Shown: positions 1-9,200 of the stretch, in pieces
Layout of the letters: the number at the start of each line of letters is the position of its first letter
Position numbering within the stretch: position 1 is the stretch's first letter
Origin: Pseudomonas iranensis
GTDB lineage: Bacteria; Pseudomonadota; Gammaproteobacteria; Pseudomonadales; Pseudomonadaceae
NCBI RefSeq assembly: GCF_014268585.2
Contig: NZ_CP077092.1
Span: 1,798,001-1,862,000 of the forward strand
DNA: 64,000 nucleotides
Direction: 5' to 3'
Program-made: the position numbers and the translations under genes
The notes under the pieces: generated by a model
Told to the model about the DNA's origin: nothing
What the model saw: only the letters and a program-made list of their open reading frames with translations
Databases searched by the model: none

Positions 1-2
1 GC

Positions 3-566
3 CCCCAAACCCACTGCCTGTGCCCGTTGATTCCGCACCTCGACAGCCGCACGCGCGTGTTAGTGCTGCAGCATCCGAGCGAGGTCAGCCACGCGCTCAA
101 TACCGCGCGGCTGGCGGCGCTGGGGCTGAGCAATGCCGAGCTGATTGTTGGCGAGGTATTCGAGGATTTGCCGAAACTGTTGAACCGGCCGGGCTATCAG
201 GCGCGCTTGCTGTTCCCGGCTGAGGATGCGCAGCCGTTGCAGGTTTACGTGCCAAATGATCAGCCAATGTTGCTGGTCGTCCCGGACGGCACCTGGCGCA
301 AAGCGCGCAAGATGCTGCACCTCAATCCGCTGCTGGCGGCGCTGCCACGGGTGACTCTGACCGAGGGCGGCGTGTCGCGCTATCGCTTGCGCAAGGCACC
401 GGGGCCGGGGGCGCTATCGACGATCGAGGCGATCGTCCAGGCGCTGGAAACCCTCGAAGCGCCGACGACGTTTGCGCCGTTGCTCAAGCCGTTTGAAGCG
501 CTGATCGAAGGGCAGATTGCGGCGATGGGGGAGGAGACCTTTCAGCGTAACCATGGCGACAGATGA
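3..566 (+). CDS. DTW domain tRNA-uridine aminocarboxypropyltransferase (5' truncated)
   Basis: The reading frame is open from the first full codon and reads PQTHCLCPLIPHLDSRT, so the start codon lies upstream of the window. The Cys-x-Cys pair followed by P-H-L-D is the end of the cysteine-rich N-terminal motif of DTW-domain proteins. The signature region VVPDGTWRKARKM lies near the middle. Known family members (TapT/YfiP, TuaA type) transfer the 3-amino-3-carboxypropyl group from SAM to tRNA uridine. About 188 codons are visible, close to a whole protein, so only a short N-terminal part is missing. An in-frame TTG at 27 looks like a start only because the real one is outside the window. It ends at TGA just before a REPIN. 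The family call is firm; the exact tRNA target is inference. Confidence 0.85.
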   Translation, partial: PQTHCLCPLIPHLDSRTRVLVLQHPSEVSHALNTARLAALGLSNAELIVGEVFEDLPKLLNRPGYQARLLFPAEDAQPLQVYVPNDQPMLLVVPDGTWRKARKMLHLNPLLAALPRVTLTEGGVSRYRLRKAPGPGALSTIEAIVQALETLEAPTTFAPLLKPFEALIEGQIAAMGEETFQRNHGDR

Positions 567-586
567 TCATTGTCTGTGCGGGCCTC

Positions 587-652
587 TTCGCGAGCAGGCT
601 CGCTCCCACAGGGAAACGCATTCCAATTGTGGGAGCGAGCCTGCTCGCGAAG
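587..652. repeat. REPIN (family A: GTGGGAGCGAGCCTGCTCGC)
   Basis: Two copies of a palindromic REP core in inverted orientation, separated by a short spacer. It lies between the 3' ends of the DTW gene and the convergent HlyD-type gene. The same core recurs about nine times in the window. Confidence 0.9.
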
Positions 653-683
653 CGCCAGATCAATCACCGCAATTCAAAGATCA

Positions 684-2045
684 CTAGCGCTCGCGCATCG
701 CCTCGGTCCGCGCTTTCAACACCGGTTTGAGCAGGTAATCCAAAACGCTTTTCTCCCCGGTAATAATGTCCACCGTCGCCACCATCCCCGGGATGATCAG
801 CAGCGGTTTCACATCGCCGCCCAAGTGATTCTTGTCGGTGCGCACCTGAATCAGATAGAAACTGTTGCCCTTGTCGTCGGTGATCGTATCGGCGCCGATC
901 AGCTCCAGTTTGGCGCTCAGCCCGCCGTAAATCGTGTAGTCGTAGGCACTGAACTTGACCATGGCTTTCTGGCCCGGATGCAGGAACGCGACGTCTTGCG
1001 GGCGGACCTTGGCTTCGATCAGCAGGTTGTCTTCCAGCGGTACGATTTCGACCATGTCGCTGCCCGGCTGAACCACGCCGCCGATGGTGTTGACCTTCAT
1101 CTGCTTGATCACCCCGCGCACCGGCGAAGTCACCGTGGTACGGCTGACGCGGTCGTCGATGGCGATGCTCGAAGCGGTGATTTTCGACAGGTCAGTGCGT
1201 TTCTCATTCAGCTCTTTGGCGGCCTCGGAACGGAAGGTCTGCTCGGATTCGTCGATCTTGCTGCGAATCTCGGCAATCGCTGATTCGGCGCGGGGAATCG
1301 CCAGCGTGGTGGCGTTCAGCGAACCGCGAATTTCCACGGCACTGCGTCTGAGGCGGAGAATTTCCACCGGTGACACAGCGCCGGTTTTGACCAGCGGTTC
1401 CGACATGTTCATCTCTTGCTGCAACAACGCGAGGCTGGAGCTGAACTGGCCTTGCTTGGAACGAAACTCCGCCAGTTCCTGGGTTTTCTGCCGCAATTGT
1501 TCGCTGAGGGTGCGCTGTTCGCTGGCCAGGCGCCGTTGGCGTTGCTCGTACAGTGAGCGTTCATCCTCGGCGACTTGCGGCGCCTTGGCGATCACTTCGG
1601 CGGAGAGCTTGAAAGGGCGCCCCTCGGCCTCCGCTGACAAGCGTTCAACCTGTGCGGTCAGCGCGTAACGGTCGGCCTCGCTCTCGCCCTTGTTCGAGCG
1701 AAAGCGCGTGTCATCCAGACGCAGCAGGGTGTCGCCCTTGCCGACCATCTGGCCTTCGCGAACGAAAATCTCGGTGACGATGCCGCCCTCAAGGTTCTGG
1801 ATCACCTGAACCTTGCTTGACGGAATCGCCTTGCCTTCGCCCATGGTGACTTCCTCAAGCACGGCAAATTTGGCCCAGACCAGAGCGGCGATCAGCAGCG
1901 CTGCCGCCAGCCACACGGTGATCCGCGATTTGCGCGGCGAATCCTGCAATGCTGCGCCGGCGGTTTCCGGCATGAACTCGGCTTCGGCGCTTTTGCCGAA
2001 ACTGTCGAAGTAACCGCGCTTGTTGCTATCAGAGGAAGCAGGCAT
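684..2045 (-). CDS. Type I secretion membrane fusion protein (HlyD family; LapC/MapC type)
   Basis: A 453-residue periplasmic adaptor that links the inner membrane ABC exporter to the TolC-like channel. Residues 1-40 are cytoplasmic, residues 42-63 form one membrane helix, then comes a biotinyl/lipoyl-like half (GGIVTEIFVREGQMVGKGD). A long coiled-coil hairpin (about 120-300) and a beta-barrel region (VTSPVRGVIKQMKVNTIGG) follow. The ATG at 2045 is preceded by AGGAG at a good distance; an upstream in-frame start would add 17 residues that overlap the exporter gene, and it was not used. It starts 10 bp after the exporter stop, so it is the last gene of the operon. The divergent adhesin is the likely cargo. 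LapC and MapC cannot be separated by sequence alone. Confidence 0.9.
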   Translation of the reverse strand: MPASSDSNKRGYFDSFGKSAEAEFMPETAGAALQDSPRKSRITVWLAAALLIAALVWAKFAVLEEVTMGEGKAIPSSKVQVIQNLEGGIVTEIFVREGQMVGKGDTLLRLDDTRFRSNKGESEADRYALTAQVERLSAEAEGRPFKLSAEVIAKAPQVAEDERSLYEQRQRRLASEQRTLSEQLRQKTQELAEFRSKQGQFSSSLALLQQEMNMSEPLVKTGAVSPVEILRLRRSAVEIRGSLNATTLAIPRAESAIAEIRSKIDESEQTFRSEAAKELNEKRTDLSKITASSIAIDDRVSRTTVTSPVRGVIKQMKVNTIGGVVQPGSDMVEIVPLEDNLLIEAKVRPQDVAFLHPGQKAMVKFSAYDYTIYGGLSAKLELIGADTITDDKGNSFYLIQVRTDKNHLGGDVKPLLIIPGMVATVDIITGEKSVLDYLLKPVLKARTEAMRER

Positions 2046-2055
2046 GGCGTAACTC

Positions 2056-4215
2056 CTAGACCGCCGCCGAGCCGACACGGCCCTTGCGCAGTGCATCGAT
2101 GACCGCTTCTTTCGGGCCGTCAGCGACGACCCGGCCGTTGTCCAGCACCAGCAACCGGTCCACCAGGCTCAGCATCGAGGTGCGGTGGGTGACCAGCAGC
2201 AGGGTTTTGCCTTGCACCCAGCCATGCAGTTTCTGCCGCAGCGCGTCTTCGCTGCTGTTGTCCATGGCGCTGGTGGGTTCGTCGAGCAGCATGATCGGCG
2301 GATCGAGCAGTAACGCCCGCGCCAGCAACACTGCTTGGCGTTGGCCACCGGATAGCAGCTGTCCGCGTTCGCCCACCGGTCGGTCGAAGCCTTGCGGGTG
2401 TTGTCGGGCCAGCTCGGTGACGCCAGTCAGTTCGGCGACTTCGAGCATGCGTGAATCGCTGATGTAACGCGCGCCTAGGGTCAGGTTGTCGCGCAGGCTG
2501 CCGGCCAGCAGCGGCAAGTCGTGGGCGACATAACCGATCTGCTGGCGCAGGTCAGCCACGTCCAGTTGGCGCAGGTCGAGGCCGTCGAGCAGCAGCTGGC
2601 CTTGTTCCGCTTCGTAGAAACCCATGACCAGCCGCGCCAACGTGCTTTTGCCGGAGCCGCTGCGGCCGATGATGCCGACCCGCTCGCCGGCTTTCAGGCT
2701 GAAGCTGACCTCGCTCAGCGCCGGTGCGTTCTGGCCGTTGTAGTGGAACGTCACGCCGCTGACGTCGAGGGCACCTTGCAGCTGCGTACGTTCCAGTGGC
2801 CGTTGTTTGCCGTCGCGTTCCTGCGGCAGCGCCATCAGTGCGTCGGTGCTTTTCATGGTCAGTTGCGCTTGCTGGTAGCGGGTGATCAGCCCGGCGATCT
2901 GCCCGAGCGGGGCGAGCACACGACTGCCGAGCATGTAGGTGGCGACCAGCGCGCCGACACTGAGATTGCCGGCGATGATGCTGTAGACCCCGGCGACAAT
3001 CGTCGCCATCCCGGAAAACTGCTGGATGAACAGGGTGCCGTTGGTGGCCAGGGCCGACAGGTTGCGCGCGTGGCTGTCGAGGCGGGTGAGGGCGCCGTGG
3101 GTGCTTTCCCATTTGTGCTGGCGCTCGCTTTCGGCGCCGCACGCCTTGAGGGTTTCCAGACCGCCGAGGGTTTCGATCAGCACCGCCTGACGCTCGGCGC
3201 CGAGGCTCAGGCTTTTCTGCACGGTGTCACGCAGGCGCACCTGAATCGCCATGGCGAAGATGATGGTGATCGGAAACGCCAGCAGTGGAATCACCACCAG
3301 CCAACCGCCAAGCAGGCCGATCACTACCAGCATCAACACCACGAAGGGCAAGTCGATCAGGCTGGTCAGGGTCACGGCGGTGAGAAATTCACGCAGGCCC
3401 TGGAAGTCGTGAATGCTCTGGGCAAAGCCGCCGATGGTCGCCGGCCGCGCCTTCATCGACATGCCGGTGATGCGCTCGAACAACGTTGCCGAGAGGATCA
3501 CATCGGTTTTCTTGCCGGCGGTGTCGAGCAGATGCGCACGCACCACGCGCAGCACCAGTTCAAAACCGGTGCCGATCAGCAAACCGATCGACAGCACCCA
3601 CAGCGTCGAGGTCGCCTGATTGGGCACCACGCGATCGTAGGTCTGCATGACGAACAGCGGCACCATCAGGCCGAGCAGGTTGATCAGAAAACTGGCGAGA
3701 ATCGCATCGCTGTACAGCCATTTCGACAGTTTGAGAGTGTCGCGAAACCACGCGTTTACCCGTGGCACCAGCGGCGCGCGCAGGTCTTCGAGTTCGTGGC
3801 GCGGACGGGCGAACAAGGCCTGGCCGCTGTAGTGTTCGCTGAGTTCTTCGCGGCTGACCCATTGCTCGCCGCCGTCGGCTTCGCTGGGCAGCAGCAGGGC
3901 TTTGCCATCCTCGCCGAAGCGCCGCAGCACGGCAGTGCGGCCGTCGTTGAGCAGCAGCAGGATCGGCAGGTTCAGCGGTGAAATGTCTTTCAGGTCACGG
4001 CGCAACAACCGCGCCTGTAATCCGGCCCGCGCTGCTGCACGGGGCAGCAGATCGAGGCTCAGGCGTTGTTTGTTCAGGGGCAGCCCGGCACTCAGGCTGG
4101 CACGACTGACCGTGGCTCCATGCAGTTTGCAGAGGATCAGCAGGCCGTCGAGTAACGGATCGTCGAAGCTCAGGCGCGGATCGACCCCGGTGGCGCCGGG
4201 TTCCATGCTGGTCAT
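2056..4215 (-). CDS. Type I secretion ABC exporter with C39-like domain (LapB/MapB type)
   Basis: A 719-residue ABC exporter of the LapB/HlyB type. Residues 1-140 form a C39-like domain. The catalytic Cys expected just before LLILCKLHG is missing, so it is a non-proteolytic substrate-docking domain. A six-helix transmembrane domain follows (about 160-440). The nucleotide-binding domain has Walker A GRSGSGKS, signature LSGGQRQ, Walker B IMLLDEP and the H-loop VTHR. Family knowledge says such proteins export large RTX adhesins without cleaving a leader. It lies between the TolC-type gene (161 bp upstream, with a palindromic repeat in the gap) and the HlyD-type gene (10 bp downstream). Cargo assignment to the divergent adhesin is inference from position. 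Confidence 0.92.
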   Translation of the reverse strand: MTSMEPGATGVDPRLSFDDPLLDGLLILCKLHGATVSRASLSAGLPLNKQRLSLDLLPRAAARAGLQARLLRRDLKDISPLNLPILLLLNDGRTAVLRRFGEDGKALLLPSEADGGEQWVSREELSEHYSGQALFARPRHELEDLRAPLVPRVNAWFRDTLKLSKWLYSDAILASFLINLLGLMVPLFVMQTYDRVVPNQATSTLWVLSIGLLIGTGFELVLRVVRAHLLDTAGKKTDVILSATLFERITGMSMKARPATIGGFAQSIHDFQGLREFLTAVTLTSLIDLPFVVLMLVVIGLLGGWLVVIPLLAFPITIIFAMAIQVRLRDTVQKSLSLGAERQAVLIETLGGLETLKACGAESERQHKWESTHGALTRLDSHARNLSALATNGTLFIQQFSGMATIVAGVYSIIAGNLSVGALVATYMLGSRVLAPLGQIAGLITRYQQAQLTMKSTDALMALPQERDGKQRPLERTQLQGALDVSGVTFHYNGQNAPALSEVSFSLKAGERVGIIGRSGSGKSTLARLVMGFYEAEQGQLLLDGLDLRQLDVADLRQQIGYVAHDLPLLAGSLRDNLTLGARYISDSRMLEVAELTGVTELARQHPQGFDRPVGERGQLLSGGQRQAVLLARALLLDPPIMLLDEPTSAMDNSSEDALRQKLHGWVQGKTLLLVTHRTSMLSLVDRLLVLDNGRVVADGPKEAVIDALRKGRVGSAAV

Positions 4216-4249
4216 AGTGATTGCCTCTGTTGAACGGGCTCGGTTATCG

Positions 4250-4351
4250 GATCGTTCCCACGCTCTGCGTGGGAATGCAGCCCGTGACGCTCCGCGTCAC
4301 TGGACGCGGAGCGTCCCTTGAGGCATTCCTTTGCTGCGCGTGGGAACGATC
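4250..4351. repeat. Palindromic repeat (family B: GATCGTTCCCACGCTCTGCG)
   Basis: An imperfect long inverted repeat with ends GATCGTTCCCACG and CGTGGGAACGATC and an inner stem around GACGCTCCGCGTC. It sits between the outer membrane protein gene and the exporter gene, so it would form a structure within the operon transcript. Related copies lie at 23474, 32463 and 40014. Confidence 0.85.
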
Positions 4352-4376
4352 AGGGCAAAGTCAGTTCCTGCACCGT

Positions 4377-5735
4377 TTATTTCAGTTCCGGCAGGCGCGC
4401 CTGGTTTTTCACTTCGGTCGTGGCAATCGCATCAGCCGGCAGCACCACGCGTTGCTTGCTCAGCAACTGGCCCATGTTCGCCAGCACGCGGTACATCGAG
4501 TATTCCTCGGTGTAGCGGATTTCGGTGTAGCGACGGTTGGCGTTGTACAGCTCGTTTTCGCTGTCGAGCAGGTCGAGCAGGGTGCGTTGGCCGAGGCCGA
4601 ACTGGTCCTGATAAGCGGCGCGCACGCGTTTGGTGGTTTCGGCATATTCGCGGGCGGTCGGCGTCTGCTTCTTGGCGTTCTCCATGGCGTTCCAGGCCAG
4701 ACGAATGTTCTCGTTGAGCTGACGCAGGGCGTTGTTGCGGATGTCCATCGCCTGGTTGATGTCGTGGGCATTCGCGGCCAGACGTGCCTTGTCGCTGCCG
4801 CCACGGAACAGGTTGTAGTTCATCACCACACCGACACGCCATTCGTTGTCGTGGCCTTCATCACCCTGCACGTTGTTGTTTGCGCCGACTGCTGCTTCGG
4901 CATCGAAGCGCGGGTAGAACGGCGACTTGGCCACTTCGTACTGGCTCTCGGCGGACTGCACGTCAGCCTGGGCCGATTTCAGGTACGGGTTGTTGTCGAC
5001 CATGCTCTGCTGCGCTTCACGCAGGTCCGGCGGCAGTTCACCGCGAGTCGAGGCCGGGGTTTCCAGCTCATCGGGCATGCGTCCGACCACGCTGTAGAAA
5101 TTCGATTCGGCGTCGGCCAGATCGACTTCGGCGGTGTCGAGGTTGTTCTGCGCCAGTGCACGACGGGCAACCGATTGATCGGAGTCGGCGGTGCTGCCGA
5201 TGCCGCGCTCGGTGCGCAGGCCGATCTGATCGTTGACGCGCAAGTGCGCCTGCAGGTTGTTCTTGGCCAGCGTCACCAGTTCACGCCGCTTGAGCACTTC
5301 GAGGTAGACCTCGATGGTGCGCAGGGCCAGATCCTGTGCGGTGCCTTGCGCGTAGTAGGCGCGCGAATTGGACACGCCCTTGGTGCGCTCGACCTCGTTG
5401 GCGGTGTTGAAGCCGTCGAAGATCATCTGCCGCAAGCGCAGCTCGGACTGGGTGTAATTGAGAATTTCGGTGTTGTGATTACCGAAGGCGCGGGTGTTGG
5501 TGTTGTCGCTGTAGCCGCGCCCGTAGGCAGCGTTCAGATCGACCGACGGATAAAACCCGCCCTTGGCCACTTTCACCTGCTCATCCGCAGACAGGCGGGC
5601 GTCCACGCGCGAAGCCAGCTCCGGGTGGGTGGCGATGGTGCTTTGAATCGCCTCAGTGAGGTTCATCGCCTGGGCTTGGGAAGTGCAAGCCATGGCCAGC
5701 AAAACCGCGCTGCAGAGGGGGGTTAAAACGCGCAT
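4377..5735 (-). CDS. TolC-family outer membrane protein of type I secretion (LapE/MapE type)
   Basis: A 452-residue outer membrane efflux protein. A signal peptide (about residues 1-23, ending SQAQA) is followed by two homologous halves of the TolC/OEP fold with long helices. The second half holds the typical tail DLLDSENELYNANRRYTEIRYTEEYSMYRVL. Proteins of this family form the trimeric channel-tunnel of type I systems; in the Lap system LapE also holds the adhesin at the surface until its N-terminal module is cut. The ATG at 5735 has AGGGAGA upstream. It is the first gene of the three-gene operon and is divergent from the adhesin across a 532-bp gap. Confidence 0.9.
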   Translation of the reverse strand: MRVLTPLCSAVLLAMACTSQAQAMNLTEAIQSTIATHPELASRVDARLSADEQVKVAKGGFYPSVDLNAAYGRGYSDNTNTRAFGNHNTEILNYTQSELRLRQMIFDGFNTANEVERTKGVSNSRAYYAQGTAQDLALRTIEVYLEVLKRRELVTLAKNNLQAHLRVNDQIGLRTERGIGSTADSDQSVARRALAQNNLDTAEVDLADAESNFYSVVGRMPDELETPASTRGELPPDLREAQQSMVDNNPYLKSAQADVQSAESQYEVAKSPFYPRFDAEAAVGANNNVQGDEGHDNEWRVGVVMNYNLFRGGSDKARLAANAHDINQAMDIRNNALRQLNENIRLAWNAMENAKKQTPTAREYAETTKRVRAAYQDQFGLGQRTLLDLLDSENELYNANRRYTEIRYTEEYSMYRVLANMGQLLSKQRVVLPADAIATTEVKNQARLPELK

Positions 5736-6267
5736 GGGTGCATCTCCCTGGATCTCAATGTTGTGTTACCGTCGCCAAATATTTGACGTAAATTTAGGGT
5801 GTAAGCGTTTCACTCTTGTAACAACAGAGCTAAGAACATCCTAGAGCGTAGCTAAGAAAAAATTTTCATAAGGTTTATTCCAAAAAAAACTTATGCGGTT
5901 TTTCAAAAGCAGCACATTGTTCAGCTCGAAAGCCTTTGTTTTATGCGCTTTAGGGAGCTCGAAAAGGCTTGAGGAAAGTTCCATTCACTTTGCGAGACAC
6001 TGCGAAGTACTGCTGAAGGGGAGGGACGCGTAACGGCGAATGAGCGACAGATTTTTGTCACTCGGGTGATTCACCACCGTTACGTAGCGCTAGTGGGTCG
6101 ATGGATTGAACAGGGTTGGCAAGTGCTTGATAGCGCTGACAATTCACTTCAAACCGGGCCTGCGAAACGAACTGTCGAGGGTGCGAGCGTCGCCCCCGGC
6201 AACCCGATTGAGCCATGGGCTGCTTCGCAAACCTGTGCCGACGGTGGTCGGCAGCGGAGGATTTCAC
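5736..6267. promoter_or_regulatory. Divergent control region between secretion operon and adhesin
   Basis: A 532-bp non-coding region, AT-richer than its flanks, serving both directions. Two dyads stand out: GTCGCCAAATATTTGAC at 5771-5787, which has GTC...TGAC ends like a FleQ box but a longer centre, and GAGCGACA-N6-TGTCACTC at 6042-6063 in the adhesin leader. AT-rich stretches at about 5850-5900 (AAGAAAAAATTTTCATAAGG) could hold promoters. The adhesin frame is open upstream to 6106, but only the ATG at 6268 has a good ribosome binding site and starts the conserved module. Confidence 0.5.
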
Positions 6268-9200
6268 ATGGCAACGCTCATCGGTACGGTCACAAAAGTC
6301 ATTGGTCAGGTGTTCGCTCAGGCGAGCGACGGCGTCAAGCGTCCGCTGTTCGAAGGCGATCGTTTGTACGCTGGCGATCAACTGATCACCGGCGCGGAAG
6401 GCGCGGTGGCAGTGAAACTGCAAAACGGCGGGGAATTGACCCTCGGCCGGGGCAGCAGCATCACCATGACCGGGCAATTGCTGGCCGACCAGGCTGTCCC
6501 GGTGAACGTCGACGAAGCGCAGACCCCAAGCCAGGCGCAACTGACCGATGTCGAGCAGATCCAGCAAGCCATCGCCGCCGGGGAAGACCCGAGCAAAACC
6601 GCCGAAGCCACCGCGGCCGGCCCCAACGCGCCCACCGGCAATACCGGTGAACTGGGCGGCGGGCACAGCTTCGTTCTGCTCACCGAAGTCGGCGGCCGAG
6701 TCGATCCGATCATTGGTTTCCCTACCGCCGGCTTCAACGGTATTCCCGAATTTCCCGAGTATCGTCGCGACGCGGACATCGACAATGGCGACGACACGCC
6801 AGCGTCGGTAGTGGTGCCACCGCCACCGGTGAACAACCCGGTCATCCTCAACGGCCTCGACGCGGCGGATGGCGAGCTGAACCTCAATGAAGCCAATCTG
6901 CCTGACGGTACAGCGGCCAATCCAGGCGCGCTGACGCAAAGTGGCAGCTTCACGGTCTCGGCAGCGGATGGTTTGAACAGCCTGAGCATCGGCGGCATCA
7001 ACGTGATTGTTGGCGGCGTGCCGATCGGCTTTCCCCAGTCGATCACCACGCAACTGGGCAACACCCTGACCATCACCGGTTACAACGCGGCGACCGGCAC
7101 GGTCAGCTACAGCTACACCCTCAACGGCAACGAGACCCACGCGGCCGGCGACGGCGTGAACAACCTCAGCGAACAGTTCACCGTGATCGCCACCGACAGC
7201 AATGGCGACAGCGCCACTGGCACCCTCGACGTGAATATCACCGACGACGTGCCCAAAGCGTTTGATGACGCCAACGGCATTGCCTCGGAAACCTTGCTGA
7301 CCCTGACCGGAAACGTCCTCACCAACGACATCCAAGGCGCTGACCGCGTACCCACCGGACCGGTCACGCCGGGTACTTTCACCGGTACTTACGGCACCTT
7401 GGTTCTGAACGCCGACGGCACTTACACCTACACCCTGAACACCAGCGATGCCGATTTCAAAGCCTTGACCGGCGGCGGTAACGGCACTGAAACCTTCGCC
7501 TACACCATCACCGATGCCGACGGCGATAGCAGCAGCGCCAATCTGGTTCTGCAGATCCACAACAACGACGATCCAGTCATCATCGACGGCCTGAACGTCG
7601 CCGGTGGCGAGCTGACGATCTACGAGAAAAATCTCAGTGACGGCAGCGTCCCGGACGCCACCGCGCTGACACAAAACGGCACCTTCACCATCACTGCACT
7701 GGACGGCGTCACCACGCTGACTGTCGGTGGTATCGCCGTGGTGACCAACGGTGTGGCCGCAGGCTTTCCGCAGTCGATCACCACGCCGCTGGGCAGCACG
7801 CTGACCATCACCGGTTTCAACGCGGCGACCGGGGTGATCAGTTACAGCTACACCCTGGCCGACAACGAAGCGCATCCGAACGCCGACGGCGCGAACAATC
7901 TGCCTGAGCAGTTTGCCGTGACCGTGGTCGACGATAACGGCACAACCGCCACCGGCACGCTGGATGTAAACATCGTCGACGACCTGCCGAAAGCCAACGA
8001 TGACAGCAACGGCACCGCCTCAGAAAGCCAACTGACCCTGACCGGCAATGTCCTCACCAATGACATACAAGGCGCCGACCGCGTACCCACCGGTCCAGTC
8101 ACGCCCGGTACATTCACCGGTACTTACGGCACCTTGGTTCTGAACGCCGACGGCACCTACACCTACACGCTCAATACCAGCGATGCCGATTTCAAAGCCT
8201 TGACCGGCGGCGGTAACGGCACCGAGACCTTCGCCTACACCATCACTGACGCCGACGGCGATACCAGCACCGCCAATCTGGTTCTGCAGATCCACAACAA
8301 CGACGATCCGGTGCTGCTCAATGGCCTCGACGTCAACGGCGGCGAACTCACCGTCTACGAAAAAAATCTCAGCGACGGCACCAGCCCCGACACGCCCGCG
8401 CTGACCCAGAACGGCACTTTCACCGTCAGCGCTCTCGATGGTCTGCAGACCCTCACAGTCGGTGGCATTGCCGTGATCACCAATGGCGTGGCCGCAGGCT
8501 TCCCGCAATCAATCGTCACACCGCTGGGCAGCACCTTGACCATCAGCGGTTATGACCCGGCAACCGGCGTGGTCAGCTACAGCTACACCCTGGCCGACAA
8601 CGAAGCTCATCCAACCGCCAACGGCGCCAACAGCCTCACCGAGAACTTCGACGTCGTCGCGACGGACACCGATGGCAGTACCGCCAGCGGCCAGATCAAC
8701 GTCAACATCGTCGACGATTTACCGACCGCGCATGCGGACGCGGCTTCGGTGGCGGAGGGCGGTACTGTCAGCGGTAACGTACTCAACAACGATATCGGTG
8801 GCGCGGATGGCCCGGCGGTTACCGGCGCAGTGGTCGGCGTGCGCTTCGGTGCCGACACTTCGACGTCGGCCATCGGCGGGCTCAATTCGCAGATCAACGG
8901 CACCTACGGCTACCTCACGCTTGATGCCAACGGTAACGCCGTTTATCACAGCAATCCGAACACGGTGAACGGCCCGGGCGCGGTGGATGTGTTCACCTAC
9001 ACCGTGCGCGATGCCGACGGTGACGAAAGCACCACGACCATCACCATTGACGTCTACAACAGCTGCCTGAAAGCGGTCAGCGACACTGACGTCACCGTTT
9101 ACGAAAAAGCCCTCGACCTGAATAAGGACGGCCAGGATCTGGCAGCGGGCAGCGTGGTCGGCAGCGATCCGAACAGCACTGGCGAAACCGCCTCCGGCAC

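Noticed and set aside
587..652. Rho-independent terminator of the DTW gene
   Set aside because: The stems are strong but no T-run follows, and the same sequence recurs as a dispersed REPIN.
2056..4215. Bacteriocin-processing exporter with active C39 peptidase
   Set aside because: The catalytic Cys position of the N-terminal domain is not conserved and the divergent adhesin has no double-glycine leader, so it is a C39-like docking domain.
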